Below, in pieces: positions 38,373 through 46,694 of a stretch of 64,000 bases of DNA. Where the stretch lies: NCBI RefSeq assembly GCF_902167635.1, contig NZ_CABHMS010000010.1:1-64000 (forward strand). The letters are read 5' to 3'. Position numbers and translations under genes: made by a program. How positions within the stretch are numbered: position 1 is the first letter of the stretch; each line of letters starts with the position of its first letter. This stretch comes from Chitinophaga vietnamensis. Its GTDB lineage: Bacteria > Bacteroidota > Bacteroidia > Chitinophagales > Chitinophagaceae. The notes under the pieces were generated by a model. The model was not told the origin of the DNA. It saw only the letters and a program-made list of their open reading frames with translations, and did not search any database.

Positions 38373-39416
38373 TTAGGAATGAGCGCTCACCAGCAGGTTG
38401 CAGAGCTTGAACAGCACACGCGCACCTACGTTGGCATCCCACTCGTCGTGAGAGGCGCTCACTTCATTCAGGTCAAACCCGATCAGTTGACGGCCGCTGG
38501 CCAATACACGCTTGAAGAGATAATATATCTGCTCTGTTTCAAAGCCGCCGCTCACTGGTGTGCCAGTATGCGGGCACAACTTGGGATCCAGCCCGTCGAT
38601 ATCGAAGCTGATGTACACCTGTTGCGGTAATTCCGCTACAATGCTGTCGCAGATAGCCTTCCAGGTCTCGCCTTCAAATTGTCTTTCTTTGATGTCTTTG
38701 TCGAAGAAAGTTTTCACGCGGTCAGCATGATCATTGATATAATCTACTTCTTCTTCGCAATAGTCGCGGATGCCCACCTGTACCAGCTTTTTGAGCTGTG
38801 GCACTTCTGCGAGGGCGTTGAACATGATGGAAGCATGTGAGTATTTGAATCCTTCATAGCTATCGCGCAGGTCACAGTGTGCGTCGATCTGAAGGATACC
38901 GAAATCGCCTTTATGTTCGCCGATGGCTTTGAAGTAGCCGAGCGGCGTGCTGTGGTCGCCGCCAACAAGGCCTACCAGCTTGCCTTTCGCGAGGAGGTCG
39001 CGGGTCTGGTTGTACACCCATTCATTCATAGCGCGGGTGCCATTGTTAACGTCTACCAGCGTTTTTTTGAGGAACTCATTTTCTGAGATATCTCCACCTT
39101 CTGTCAGGAATTTCAGGTACAGTTCTGCTTCTTTGCGGAGGTAGTCACTGCGCAGGAGCAGGTGTTTATCTGGCTCGCGCATGTAGAAGCCCTGTTTCCA
39201 GCCGTCTTTTACGTCTGCATCGTAAAGGTCTACCTGTAAAGAAGCCCTGAAGATGTGCTCCGGACCGCGGGCCGTACCATTGCTATAAGATACGGTTACT
39301 TCCCAGGGAACGGGCAGCAGCACCAGTTTGGCATCTTCTTCTGAAAATGGCAGGCCGAAGATGTTGTTCGACAGCAAGCCCACTGAGTTAGGGTCAAATT
39401 GAGATAAATCAGTCAT
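38373..39416 (-). CDS. Arginase/agmatinase-family hydrolase
   Basis: A 347-residue ureohydrolase-fold enzyme with a complete binuclear Mn site: GGDHST, DAHCDLRDS and SFDIDGLDP, each carrying the expected His/Asp ligands. The family removes urea or a related group from arginine, agmatine, guanidinobutyrate or formiminoglutamate. Bacteroidota proteins of this length are often labelled agmatinase or formimidoylglutamase, but the substrate cannot be decided here. It is the first gene of a three-gene operon with a membrane protein and a radical SAM protein. A perfect -7 element (TATCTTTG) lies 30 nt upstream. Confidence 0.88.
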   Translation of the reverse strand: MTDLSQFDPNSVGLLSNNIFGLPFSEEDAKLVLLPVPWEVTVSYSNGTARGPEHIFRASLQVDLYDADVKDGWKQGFYMREPDKHLLLRSDYLRKEAELYLKFLTEGGDISENEFLKKTLVDVNNGTRAMNEWVYNQTRDLLAKGKLVGLVGGDHSTPLGYFKAIGEHKGDFGILQIDAHCDLRDSYEGFKYSHASIMFNALAEVPQLKKLVQVGIRDYCEEEVDYINDHADRVKTFFDKDIKERQFEGETWKAICDSIVAELPQQVYISFDIDGLDPKLCPHTGTPVSGGFETEQIYYLFKRVLASGRQLIGFDLNEVSASHDEWDANVGARVLFKLCNLLVSAHS

Positions 39417-39445
39417 GATAGCGTCTTACTTTTCTAAATTCGGCG

Positions 39446-39453
39446 CAAAGATA
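39446..39453 (-). promoter_or_regulatory. -7 element of the arginase-family operon
   Basis: The minus strand reads TATCTTTG, a perfect TAnnTTTG, about 30 nt before the ATG at 39416, giving a leader of about 23 nt. Confidence 0.55.
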
Positions 39454-39517
39454 CTATTCTTCTGATGTAAGCGATCTTTTTTTGCGAACATCGTCTACCT
39501 TTTATGTAAAAAGTATC

Positions 39518-39545
39518 TTGCACAAGTCATTTTGCGTTAATTTTG
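39518..39545 (+). promoter_or_regulatory. ccmE promoter
   Basis: TTG at 39518-39520 and a perfect TAATTTTG at 39538-39545, with a 17-nt spacer. Transcription from about 39552 would carry a leader of about 60 nt that contains the repeat-flanked hairpin at 39561-39604. Confidence 0.5.
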
Positions 39546-39560
39546 CGGATCAATTAAGAG

Positions 39561-39604
39561 GGTAGATAATAAAGCCCCGTCGGGGCGAAATCTTGGTAGA
39601 TAAT
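39561..39604 (+). promoter_or_regulatory. ccmE leader: direct repeats around a hairpin
   Basis: GGTAGATAAT occurs twice (39561-39570 and 39595-39604) on either side of a short GC hairpin (GCCCC, loop GTC, GGGGC, 39574-39586). It lies between the likely promoter and ATG 39611. Function unknown; a regulator or translational control site is possible. Confidence 0.45.
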
Positions 39605-39610
39605 TTTCAT

Positions 39611-40009
39611 ATGAAAAAAACAAATATTATTCTGCTGGTGGTTATTGCGGTGGCAATAGGCGTGATCGTTACTATGGTAGGCGATTTCAGCACCTATGAA
39701 ACCTTTGCTACTGCCCGCCAGAAAGAAGGGAAGGAGTTCCATGTGATCGGCAAACTGGATACCACACAAGTGATGAGCTATGATCCATTAAAAGATGCCA
39801 ACCTGTTCAGCTTCTACGTAAAAGATAAAACCGGCGAAACCCGCCGCGTCGTTTTCTACGGCGCCAAACCTACCGATTTCGAAAAAGCCGAATCTGTGGT
39901 CCTCACCGGAAAAATGGAAGGCGCCGAATTCCATTGCAACAAGATTCTCATGAAATGCCCGTCCAAATACAAGAACGACCAGGTGGCAATGGGCACGAAA
40001 ACAATGTAA
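39611..40009 (+). CDS. ccmE: Cytochrome c maturation protein CcmE, CxxxY type
   Basis: Periplasmic haem chaperone of system I cytochrome c maturation. The 132-residue product has an N-terminal membrane anchor (residues 5-24), then an OB-fold domain (VIGKLDTTQ to VVLTGKMEGAEF). The usual haem-binding HxxxY (in KHDEKY) is replaced by C116-PSK-Y120 (KCPSKY), the CxxxY variant known from some other bacteria and archaea. Haem would then attach through Cys. ATG 39611 starts the anchor; an in-frame TTG at 39593 adds nothing conserved. It is followed by ccmF after an 87-nt AT-rich hairpin spacer. Confidence 0.88.
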   Translation: MKKTNIILLVVIAVAIGVIVTMVGDFSTYETFATARQKEGKEFHVIGKLDTTQVMSYDPLKDANLFSFYVKDKTGETRRVVFYGAKPTDFEKAESVVLTGKMEGAEFHCNKILMKCPSKYKNDQVAMGTKTM

Positions 40010-40015
40010 TTTTTT

Positions 40016-40084
40016 GATTTTCGAATTTTTGAATTTAAGAATTTATGTGGGCATAAATTCCTAAATCAAAAAATCGAAAATCCC
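40016..40084 (+). repeat. AT-rich AATCC-word hairpin between ccmE and ccmF
   Basis: GATTTTCGAATTTTTGAATT (from 40016) pairs with the AAATCAAAAAATCGAAAATC region (to 40084) around loop TGGG, about 32 bp with a few mismatches. The right arm resembles the arms at 2016-2062 and the spacers inside the nuo operon. Confidence 0.65.
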
Positions 40085-40096
40085 TAAATATTTATT

Positions 40097-42577
40097 ATGA
40101 AGTTTGTAGGGGAACATTTATTACCGGGCCAGCTGGGCCATTTCTTCGCCGTATTGTCATTCGTGGCATCGATGGTAGCCACTGTAGCCTATTACCGCAC
40201 TGTAACTGTAAAGGAAGAAACATTAAAGACATCCTGGAAATCACTGGCCCGCTGGGCTTTCGTGGTACAATCCGCCGCCGTACTGGCCGTCTTCTCAATA
40301 CTGTACTATATTCTGCACAGCCACCTTTTTGAATACAAATATGTTTGGCGCAATAGCTCCCGCGACTTGCCCTATCAATATCTTTTATCCAGCCTCTGGT
40401 CCGACCAGGAAGGTAGCTTCCTGCTCTGGAGTATGTGGAACAGCATATTGGGCCTGGTACTCATCCGCACTTCCGGTAAATGGGAAGCGCCTGTGATGTC
40501 GGTCATGTCCGTTGCACAATTAATGATGAGCAGCATGTTGCTCGGCATTTTTATCCTCGGTTATAAAGTGGGCAGCAATCCTTTCCTGCTGCTGCGCCAG
40601 GCCGAAGAAAACCAGATGGCGCCTATCTTCCAGCAAGCGGAATACCTCAGCTTCATCAAAGATGGTAATGGGCTCAACGTTACGTTGCAGAACTACTGGA
40701 TGGTGATACATCCTCCCATCCTGTTCCTCGGTTTCGCCTCTATGATCGTGCCTTTCGCTTTTGTTTTCGCCGGCCTCTGGACCCGCGATTACACCAGCTG
40801 GACCAAACCCGTCATGCCATGGGCGCTCTTCGCTACCATGCTGCTCGGTACCGGTATCATGATGGGGGCCGCCTGGGCCTATGAATCGCTCAACTTCGGC
40901 GGTTACTGGGGCTGGGATCCTGTTGAGAACGCATCCCTCGTGCCCTGGCTCACCATGGTGGCCGGTCTGCACACCTGCCTGGCTTTCAGATCTACCGGGC
41001 ATGCGCTCAAATCCACCATGTTCTTTTTCATCATCTCCTTTATATTGATCCTGTACTCCACCTTCCTCACCAGGAGCGGCGTACTGGGCGATACTTCCGT
41101 ACACTCCTTCACCGACCTCGGCATGAGCGGCCAGCTGCTCGTATTCATGGCCGTTTTCGCCATACCTTCTTTCGCGATGATGATCGCGAGGAGAAAGGAG
41201 ATACCCGGCGACCGTAAAGAAGAAAGTACCTATTCCCGTGAGTTCTGGCTGTTTGTAGGCTCGCTGATCCTGCTCATTGCAGCAATCCAGATCACCTTCA
41301 CCACCTCCATCCCCGTATGGAACAAACTGCTCAACTTCACCGGCCTGAAAAGCCTGTTCAAACTGGACGACCTCGCACCGCCCTCCGATGTGATGTTCCA
41401 TTATAACAAGATACAAATATGGATCGCCATTGTACTGGGCGTGCTCACTGCCATCGTACAATACATGAAATATAAGGATACGCCGCGCCGCCAGCTCACT
41501 AAAAAACTGCTGCCGCCTACCATCATTTCATTAGCGCTCACACTGCTGGTCATCTGGAAAGGAAACATCACGTACAGCGACTATGGCGCCGGTTTCCTCA
41601 CTGCCATCTACCTGATGCTCTTCGCCAGCATCTACGCAGTGGTAGGCAATCTTGGCTATATCTTCACCGGCCTGAAAGGCAAAATAAAAAATGCCGGCGC
41701 TTCCGTAGCCCATATCGGTTTCGGTCTCGTGTTACTTGGCGCGCTCATTTCTTCTGCCAAAAAAGAAGTGATCTCGATCGATAAGATGAAGATGTTGGGA
41801 GATGGATTTTTCCGGAAAGAAAGCAAACAGAATCCGCGCGAAAACATCATGCTGCCCAAGAATATGCCGGTGCAGATGGGCGACTATCACGTTACCTACG
41901 TAGGCGACTCCACCGCTGCCGGCGATCCGAAAGTATATTATGTAACGCGCTACGAAAGGAGAGACAAAGCCACCGGCAATGTGCTGGAACGCTTCAGCCT
42001 CTACCCGGATGCTTTCGTCAATAAAAAAGAAAACAGCCTTTCTTCCAATCCTTCTTCCCGCCACTATCTTACCAAAGATATCTTCACCTATGTGACCGGC
42101 GCTCCCAACAAGGAAGAAGATGCGAAATCAGATACTTCCAAATATGTGGCACACGAAGTGAAACAGGGCGATTCTATTTTCTTCTCCAAAGGTTTCATTG
42201 TGCTGAAAGGACTGAACACCAAACCACAGAACCGCAACTACGCGCCTAAAGCCGGCGATCTCGCAGTGGGCGCGGAGCTCGAAGTATATACTCAAACAGA
42301 CGATCACTTCAAACTGCAACCGATCTACTTCATCCGCGACAGCAGCTATCAATACAGCGTGGAAGATACCCTCGCGCCGCTGGCCCTCAATGTGCGTTTC
42401 AGCAAGATCATGCCGGCAGATAACAAGATCGAGCTGAAGGTGAAAGAAGCTGCTACCTTCAATGATTACGTGGTGATGAAAGCACTGGTATTCCCTTACA
42501 TCAATGTGCTGTGGATAGGCGTACTGATCACCATCTTTGGTACGGCCCTGAGCATCTGGCAGCGTGTGAGAAGATAA
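40097..42577 (+). CDS. ccmF: Cytochrome c haem lyase subunit CcmF
   Basis: Large membrane component of the system I haem lyase that transfers haem from CcmE to apocytochrome c. The 826-residue product has about 14-15 TM segments. It carries the tryptophan-rich WWD-type domain GGYWGWDPVENASLVPWL (about residue 272) and the haem-ligand His region around VIHPPILFLGFASMIVPF. A large periplasmic domain (about 580-790) precedes the last TM. Length is greater than E. coli CcmF (about 650) because of that domain. The other ccm genes are not in this window. Confidence 0.93.
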   Translation: MKFVGEHLLPGQLGHFFAVLSFVASMVATVAYYRTVTVKEETLKTSWKSLARWAFVVQSAAVLAVFSILYYILHSHLFEYKYVWRNSSRDLPYQYLLSSLWSDQEGSFLLWSMWNSILGLVLIRTSGKWEAPVMSVMSVAQLMMSSMLLGIFILGYKVGSNPFLLLRQAEENQMAPIFQQAEYLSFIKDGNGLNVTLQNYWMVIHPPILFLGFASMIVPFAFVFAGLWTRDYTSWTKPVMPWALFATMLLGTGIMMGAAWAYESLNFGGYWGWDPVENASLVPWLTMVAGLHTCLAFRSTGHALKSTMFFFIISFILILYSTFLTRSGVLGDTSVHSFTDLGMSGQLLVFMAVFAIPSFAMMIARRKEIPGDRKEESTYSREFWLFVGSLILLIAAIQITFTTSIPVWNKLLNFTGLKSLFKLDDLAPPSDVMFHYNKIQIWIAIVLGVLTAIVQYMKYKDTPRRQLTKKLLPPTIISLALTLLVIWKGNITYSDYGAGFLTAIYLMLFASIYAVVGNLGYIFTGLKGKIKNAGASVAHIGFGLVLLGALISSAKKEVISIDKMKMLGDGFFRKESKQNPRENIMLPKNMPVQMGDYHVTYVGDSTAAGDPKVYYVTRYERRDKATGNVLERFSLYPDAFVNKKENSLSSNPSSRHYLTKDIFTYVTGAPNKEEDAKSDTSKYVAHEVKQGDSIFFSKGFIVLKGLNTKPQNRNYAPKAGDLAVGAELEVYTQTDDHFKLQPIYFIRDSSYQYSVEDTLAPLALNVRFSKIMPADNKIELKVKEAATFNDYVVMKALVFPYINVLWIGVLITIFGTALSIWQRVRR

Positions 42578-42589
42578 TAACAGCATCCT

Positions 42590-42712
42590 TGATCCGGATT
42601 TTCCGATGTATGGATATGGAGCAGGCGAAGTGAAATGATTATTAATTCCTGAAATAGTTGTTTCCTTTTATACCTGAATACATAAATTCATTCATCTGAA
42701 AATCCGGATTTT
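42590..42712. repeat. Imperfect ATCCGGATTTT inverted repeat
   Basis: GATCCGGATTTTCCGATG near 42593 is imperfectly complementary to CATCTGAAAATCCGGATTTT ending near 42712, about 20 bp across a long loop. It has the same AATCC/GGATT vocabulary as the other elements. It occupies the ccmF to alpha/beta-hydrolase gap. Confidence 0.45.
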
Positions 42713-42715
42713 TTT

Positions 42716-43720
42716 ATGAGAAGATGGTTACGTATAGCCCTGATCGTTATAGCCGCTCTTACTGCCCTTGTCCTGCTGGGACCTAAGCCTGCCACGCCCG
42801 TTTATAGCTACACCCTGCCCGTGGTGCCCCAGGCGGGAACAGCGCTGGAACAGTTTATCAGCCAGCGGGAAGCGGCCCATCACCTCAAGCCTGATAATGA
42901 GGCCCGCATCGTTTGGGCCGATTCCCTTCATCATAAAACACCTTACGCAGTAGTATACCTGCATGGTTTTTCTGCCAGCCAGAAAGAAGGCGATCCGGTG
43001 CACCGCAATTTCGCAGCGCGTTTCGGCTGTAACCTTTATCTGTCGCGCCTCGACGGCCACGGCATCGATACCTCGGATCCTTTGTTGCATATGACTGCCA
43101 CCGGCCTTTGGGAAGATGCCAAAACCGCGCTCAGCATCGGCAAGGCCCTGGGTGAAAAAGTGATCGTGATGGGTACCTCCACTGGCGGTACGCTTGCCCT
43201 GCAACTCGCTGCGGCGTTTCCGAATGATGTATATGCCGTGATCAATATGTCGCCCAATATCGCCATCAACGACAAGCTCGCCTTCCTTGCCAACGACCCC
43301 TGGGGCCTGCAACTGGCCAGGGTTGCATCCAAAGGCGATTTCCGCCGCTCCAACGACACCAATAGCGTACATGCGCAATACTGGAATAACAGCTACCGCC
43401 TCGAAGCTGTGGTGCAACTCGAAAACCTGCTCGAGACCACAATGACGGAAGAGACATTTAAGAAGATACACCAGCCGGTGCTCAATCTTTATTATTATAA
43501 AGATGAACAACACCAGGATCCTACCGTAAAAGTATCTGCGATACTTAACATGGAAAAGCAGCTCGGAACGCCCGACAGTCTTAAAGAAGCGATCGCCATA
43601 CCCAATGCGGGCGCACATGTGATCGGCAGCTATCTTACCAGCAAAGATGTACCTTCGGTAGAGAAAGCGATCACAGATTTTGCGGTCAATAAACTGAAAA
43701 TGAAGCCGCTACAGGAATAG
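42716..43720 (+). CDS. Alpha/beta-hydrolase, membrane-anchored
   Basis: A 334-residue serine hydrolase with an N-terminal hydrophobic anchor or signal (residues 5-22, lacking a clear cleavage site). The alpha/beta fold shows an oxyanion motif YLHGFSASQKEG, the nucleophile elbow GTSTGGT (Ser about residue 146) and a likely catalytic His in NAGAHVIGS near the C-terminus. It probably faces the periplasm. It resembles carboxylesterase/monoacylglycerol-lipase-like enzymes; the substrate is unknown. Confidence 0.82.
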   Translation: MRRWLRIALIVIAALTALVLLGPKPATPVYSYTLPVVPQAGTALEQFISQREAAHHLKPDNEARIVWADSLHHKTPYAVVYLHGFSASQKEGDPVHRNFAARFGCNLYLSRLDGHGIDTSDPLLHMTATGLWEDAKTALSIGKALGEKVIVMGTSTGGTLALQLAAAFPNDVYAVINMSPNIAINDKLAFLANDPWGLQLARVASKGDFRRSNDTNSVHAQYWNNSYRLEAVVQLENLLETTMTEETFKKIHQPVLNLYYYKDEQHQDPTVKVSAILNMEKQLGTPDSLKEAIAIPNAGAHVIGSYLTSKDVPSVEKAITDFAVNKLKMKPLQE

Positions 43721-43798
43721 CGCAGCGGATGCTGATAAATCTGAAATCTTTGTTTAACTTGTGGTAACATTACACATGCAAGTAGCGTTAAAAGTGGT

Positions 43799-44422
43799 AT
43801 GCGTCGGTTAAAACAGATTCTTTTTTCTTTATCCCTGTTGTTTGGCATAACCTTGTGCCATCGCACGGCCATGGCCCAGCAAGCCCATGGCGCCGACTCC
43901 ATTGCATTGCATGCCATCGTGGTTGGGCACGATACTATCCCCGTGATTACATTAGCGATTTTTGATGTGGTAGATAAGATGCCGCGCGCCATCCGCAAAC
44001 AACAGGAGCGCTGGAGCCGTTTGCGTAATGCGGTATATGTAACATATCCCTATGCTAAATCTGCCGCAAGGGTATTGAAGGATGTAAACATGCACCTGGC
44101 CACACTTTCCAGCAAAAGAGAACGCAAAGAATACCTCGCTTCCAAAGAAAAAGAACTCAAAGCCCAGTTTGGCGATAAGCTACAGAACCTCTCTGTATAT
44201 CAGGGCAAGGTGCTCATGAAACTGATCAACCGCGAAACAGGACAGAACTGTTATGATATCATCAAGGAGCTGAAAGGCGGCTTCAATGCCCGCCTCTGGC
44301 AAACGGTGGCTTTCTTCTTCGGTGGTAACCTCAAAAGTGAATATGACAAACAGGAAGATAAAGATATCGAGGTGATCGTCCAGGAACTTGAAATGTACCA
44401 ACACTACCGCGCCTATAATTAA
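43799..44422 (+). CDS. DUF4294-family secreted protein
   Basis: A 207-residue protein with signal peptide (LCHRTAMAQ, residues 1-27). The conserved body matches what I know of DUF4294: WSRLRNAVYVTYPYAKSAAR, LSVYQGKVLMKLINRETGQN, YDIIKELKGGFNARLWQTVA, and an acidic C-terminal helix. Function unknown; the family is essentially confined to Bacteroidota. The next gene starts 19 nt downstream. Confidence 0.82.
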   Translation: MRRLKQILFSLSLLFGITLCHRTAMAQQAHGADSIALHAIVVGHDTIPVITLAIFDVVDKMPRAIRKQQERWSRLRNAVYVTYPYAKSAARVLKDVNMHLATLSSKRERKEYLASKEKELKAQFGDKLQNLSVYQGKVLMKLINRETGQNCYDIIKELKGGFNARLWQTVAFFFGGNLKSEYDKQEDKDIEVIVQELEMYQHYRAYN

Positions 44423-44440
44423 TTGGCTACCTTCGTCAAC

Positions 44441-44944
44441 ATGAAGCATTTACTCACTGCCTTATTTTTGTTTGCTGCCAGCCACGCCTTTGCACAATCG
44501 CAAAGTGATAACGATCCTGTTTTTGTATTGGATAGCGCCGTAGTGGCATCGGGCGCCCTGCAACAGATGGCGCCCAGCCAGATCGCCATCATCACTGTTG
44601 CAAAAGGAGCCGGCCCTAAAACAGTGGCAAAATATGGAGCCCGTGCTGAAAACGGAGTGGTGTATGTAGAAACGATCACCTTTGCGCGCAACCGGATCAG
44701 GAAATTCCTGAGTAGTCAGTCGCCCGCATACGATAGCCTCCTGCGTAAACATCATGGTACCGATACCGCGTTCTGTTATTTCGTCAATAACAAGCAGGCG
44801 ACGCCTACTAACGGCTCACGGCTATACGCAATAGATATGAAAACTTTCCGTGGCCTGGAAATATTGTCCGGCAAGCCCTTGCAGGAAAAACAGCCTGGCA
44901 AGGACTGTGAGATAGGCGTATTTATTTCCAGCTCCGAAGATTGA
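44441..44944 (+). CDS. Secreted protein, uncharacterised
   Basis: A 167-residue protein with a signal peptide (residues 1-20, SHAFAQ). The body has a segment IAIITVAKGAGPKTVAKYG with NGVVYVET, reminiscent of the plug-like strand pattern of TonB-receptor plugs (GPKAVEKYG... GVI.I.T), but without a barrel. Function not recognised. ATG 44441 is chosen; the in-frame TTG 44423 lies before the signal peptide. TACCTTCG at 44428 resembles a -7 element and would give a nearly leaderless mRNA, but it may be chance. Confidence 0.65.
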   Translation: MKHLLTALFLFAASHAFAQSQSDNDPVFVLDSAVVASGALQQMAPSQIAIITVAKGAGPKTVAKYGARAENGVVYVETITFARNRIRKFLSSQSPAYDSLLRKHHGTDTAFCYFVNNKQATPTNGSRLYAIDMKTFRGLEILSGKPLQEKQPGKDCEIGVFISSSED

Positions 44945-44946
44945 CC

Positions 44947-44954
44947 TATCTTTG
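44947..44954 (+). promoter_or_regulatory. -7 element of bshB1
   Basis: TATCTTTG is a perfect TAnnTTTG located 21 nt before the bshB1 ATG and right after the stop of the preceding gene. Confidence 0.5.
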
Positions 44955-44974
44955 CTCCCTCAATTTTTTCGAAT

Positions 44975-45703
44975 ATGAAACTGGATATACTTGCGATAGC
45001 CGTACACCCCGACGATGTAGAGCTGGGATGTGCCGGCACATTGATGGTACACGCGCAGCAAGGCATGAAAACAGGCGTGGTAGATCTTACCCGTGGAGAA
45101 CTCGGTACCCGCGGCACGCCTGAACTGCGCGAGAAAGAAGCACAGGCTGCCGCAGAAGTGATGGGCCTGGCCATCAGGGAAAACCTCGGCCTCGCCGACG
45201 GATTTTTCCGCAACGATACAAAAGAACAAATGGCTATTATCACGGCTATACGAAAATATCAGCCTGATATTGTACTGGCTAATGCCATCGAAGACCGCCA
45301 CCCGGATCATGGCCGCGCCGCGCAACTTATCGCCGACAGCTGCTTCCTGGCAGGTCTCCGGAAAGTAGAGACCTTTCTCGATGGCCAGCCACAAGCCGCA
45401 TGGCGTCCCAAACAGGTGTTCCACTTCCTGCAGGACCGCTACCTCGAACCGGATTTTATAGTGGATATCACCCCCGTGATCGAGCGCAAACTGGAGGCTA
45501 TCAAGAGTTTCAGCTCACAGTTCCTGGCGCCGAAAGATAACGAGCCGCAAACGTATATCTCTTCGCAAGGCTTCTTCGACAGTGTGGTGTACCGCGCCAA
45601 GATGCTCGGCAAGATGGTAGGAGTGGCCTACGCTGAAGGCTATACGTCGGCCAAGAAGATCGGTATCCGCAACTTCGCGGACCTGATCAATGAAGTAACG
45701 TAA
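44975..45703 (+). CDS. bshB1: Bacillithiol biosynthesis deacetylase BshB1
   Basis: LmbE-like zinc deacetylase that removes acetate from GlcNAc-malate in bacillithiol synthesis. The 242-residue product shows the zinc/catalytic motif H11-PDD14 (AVHPDDVELGC) and the second site H109-PDH112 (EDRHPDHGR). RGELGTRGT and the C-terminal GVAYAEGYTSAKKI block are typical of BshB1 rather than generic LmbE proteins. bshA and bshC are not in the window. A hairpin follows the gene. Confidence 0.92.
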   Translation: MKLDILAIAVHPDDVELGCAGTLMVHAQQGMKTGVVDLTRGELGTRGTPELREKEAQAAAEVMGLAIRENLGLADGFFRNDTKEQMAIITAIRKYQPDIVLANAIEDRHPDHGRAAQLIADSCFLAGLRKVETFLDGQPQAAWRPKQVFHFLQDRYLEPDFIVDITPVIERKLEAIKSFSSQFLAPKDNEPQTYISSQGFFDSVVYRAKMLGKMVGVAYAEGYTSAKKIGIRNFADLINEVT

Positions 45704-45706
45704 ACA

Positions 45707-45746
45707 TTTCATTCCCTGGTGCGCTGTGGTGCGCCAGGGAATGAAA
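45707..45746 (+). terminator. Hairpin after bshB1
   Basis: TTTCATTCCCTGG (45707-45719) and CCAGGGAATGAAA (45734-45746) form a perfect 13-bp stem with a 14-nt loop. No T-run follows, so termination is uncertain; it may be a processing or stability element before the next gene. Confidence 0.5.
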
Positions 45747-45766
45747 CACAAATAAAACTTCCACGT

Positions 45767-46672
45767 ATGAAAAAGACCCTTTTGCTGCTCCTGTTGTTGC
45801 CGCTCTGCGCCAGCCTCCACGCCCAGAAAACCGACAAGCAGCTTGCCGACATCCTCACGCCCATGTTGCAGTCCTTTCATGGCCAGGCGGGCATCTACGT
45901 ACATCATCTTCCTTCCGGAAAAACAGTCGCCATCAATGCCGATTCAGTGTTCCCCACCGCCAGCATGGTTAAAATACCTATCCTGATCGGCGTTTTCAAC
46001 AAAATAGCCAAAGGGGAGCTGCAATACCGCCAGCTGCTGCGCTACCGCGATTCGTTGTTATATGCAGGAGAAGATATATTGGGATCGTTTAAAGACAGTG
46101 AACAGATCTACCTGGATAAAGTAGTGATGCTCATGCTCACCATGAGCGATAACACCGCCAGCCTTTGGCTGCAATCCCTTGCTGGCGGCGGCACAGAGAT
46201 CAACAAGTGGTTGGAGTCGAATGGTTTTGTGAATACGCGCGTCAACTCCCGCACACCCGGCAGGGAAGCGATCCGGAAAGTATTTGGCTGGGGCCAGACA
46301 TCCCCGCGCGAAATGGCCACATTGATGGAGAAGATATATAAGGGAGAAGTGATCAGCAAGGCGGCGAGCGAGCGGATGTACCGCAACCTTACCCGCAATT
46401 ATTGGGATACAGAAGGGGTATTACAAGTACCGCCAAATGTGAGAACAGCGTCGAAGAATGGCGCAGTGGATGAGGTACGTTCCGAAGTGATTATGGTAAA
46501 TGCGCCGCATGGCGACTATATATATTGTATCACTACCAAAAACAATGCGGATCAAAGTTGGAAACGGGATAACGAAGCCTGGCAGCTGCTGAGGAAGGTA
46601 GGCGCTGCTATATGGAAGCATTACGAACCTGAAAGCACATGGAGCCCTGACCCCGGAATGGGGGCTTTCTGA
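45767..46672 (+). CDS. Class A beta-lactamase-like serine hydrolase
   Basis: A 301-residue protein with signal peptide (residues 1-19, LHAQ). Three active-site signatures of the fold are present: S66-MV-K69, S127-D128-N129 and K230-N231-G232. The omega-loop ExxLN motif that supplies the deacylating Glu of true class A beta-lactamases is not seen where it should be (RVNSRTPGREAIRKVFGWG). It may therefore be a weak beta-lactamase or another serine hydrolase or peptidase acting on cell-wall substrates. A 20-residue polar tail follows the fold. The frame is open to 45719, but ATG 45767 begins the signal peptide. Confidence 0.82.
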   Translation: MKKTLLLLLLLPLCASLHAQKTDKQLADILTPMLQSFHGQAGIYVHHLPSGKTVAINADSVFPTASMVKIPILIGVFNKIAKGELQYRQLLRYRDSLLYAGEDILGSFKDSEQIYLDKVVMLMLTMSDNTASLWLQSLAGGGTEINKWLESNGFVNTRVNSRTPGREAIRKVFGWGQTSPREMATLMEKIYKGEVISKAASERMYRNLTRNYWDTEGVLQVPPNVRTASKNGAVDEVRSEVIMVNAPHGDYIYCITTKNNADQSWKRDNEAWQLLRKVGAAIWKHYEPESTWSPDPGMGAF

Positions 46673-46694
46673 ACGGCAATGGACCCGCTAAACA

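Noticed and set aside
40520-41461. Minus-strand open frame opposite ccmF
   Set aside because: Its product is a repetitive His/Glu/Gly-rich shadow of the hydrophobic CcmF codons.
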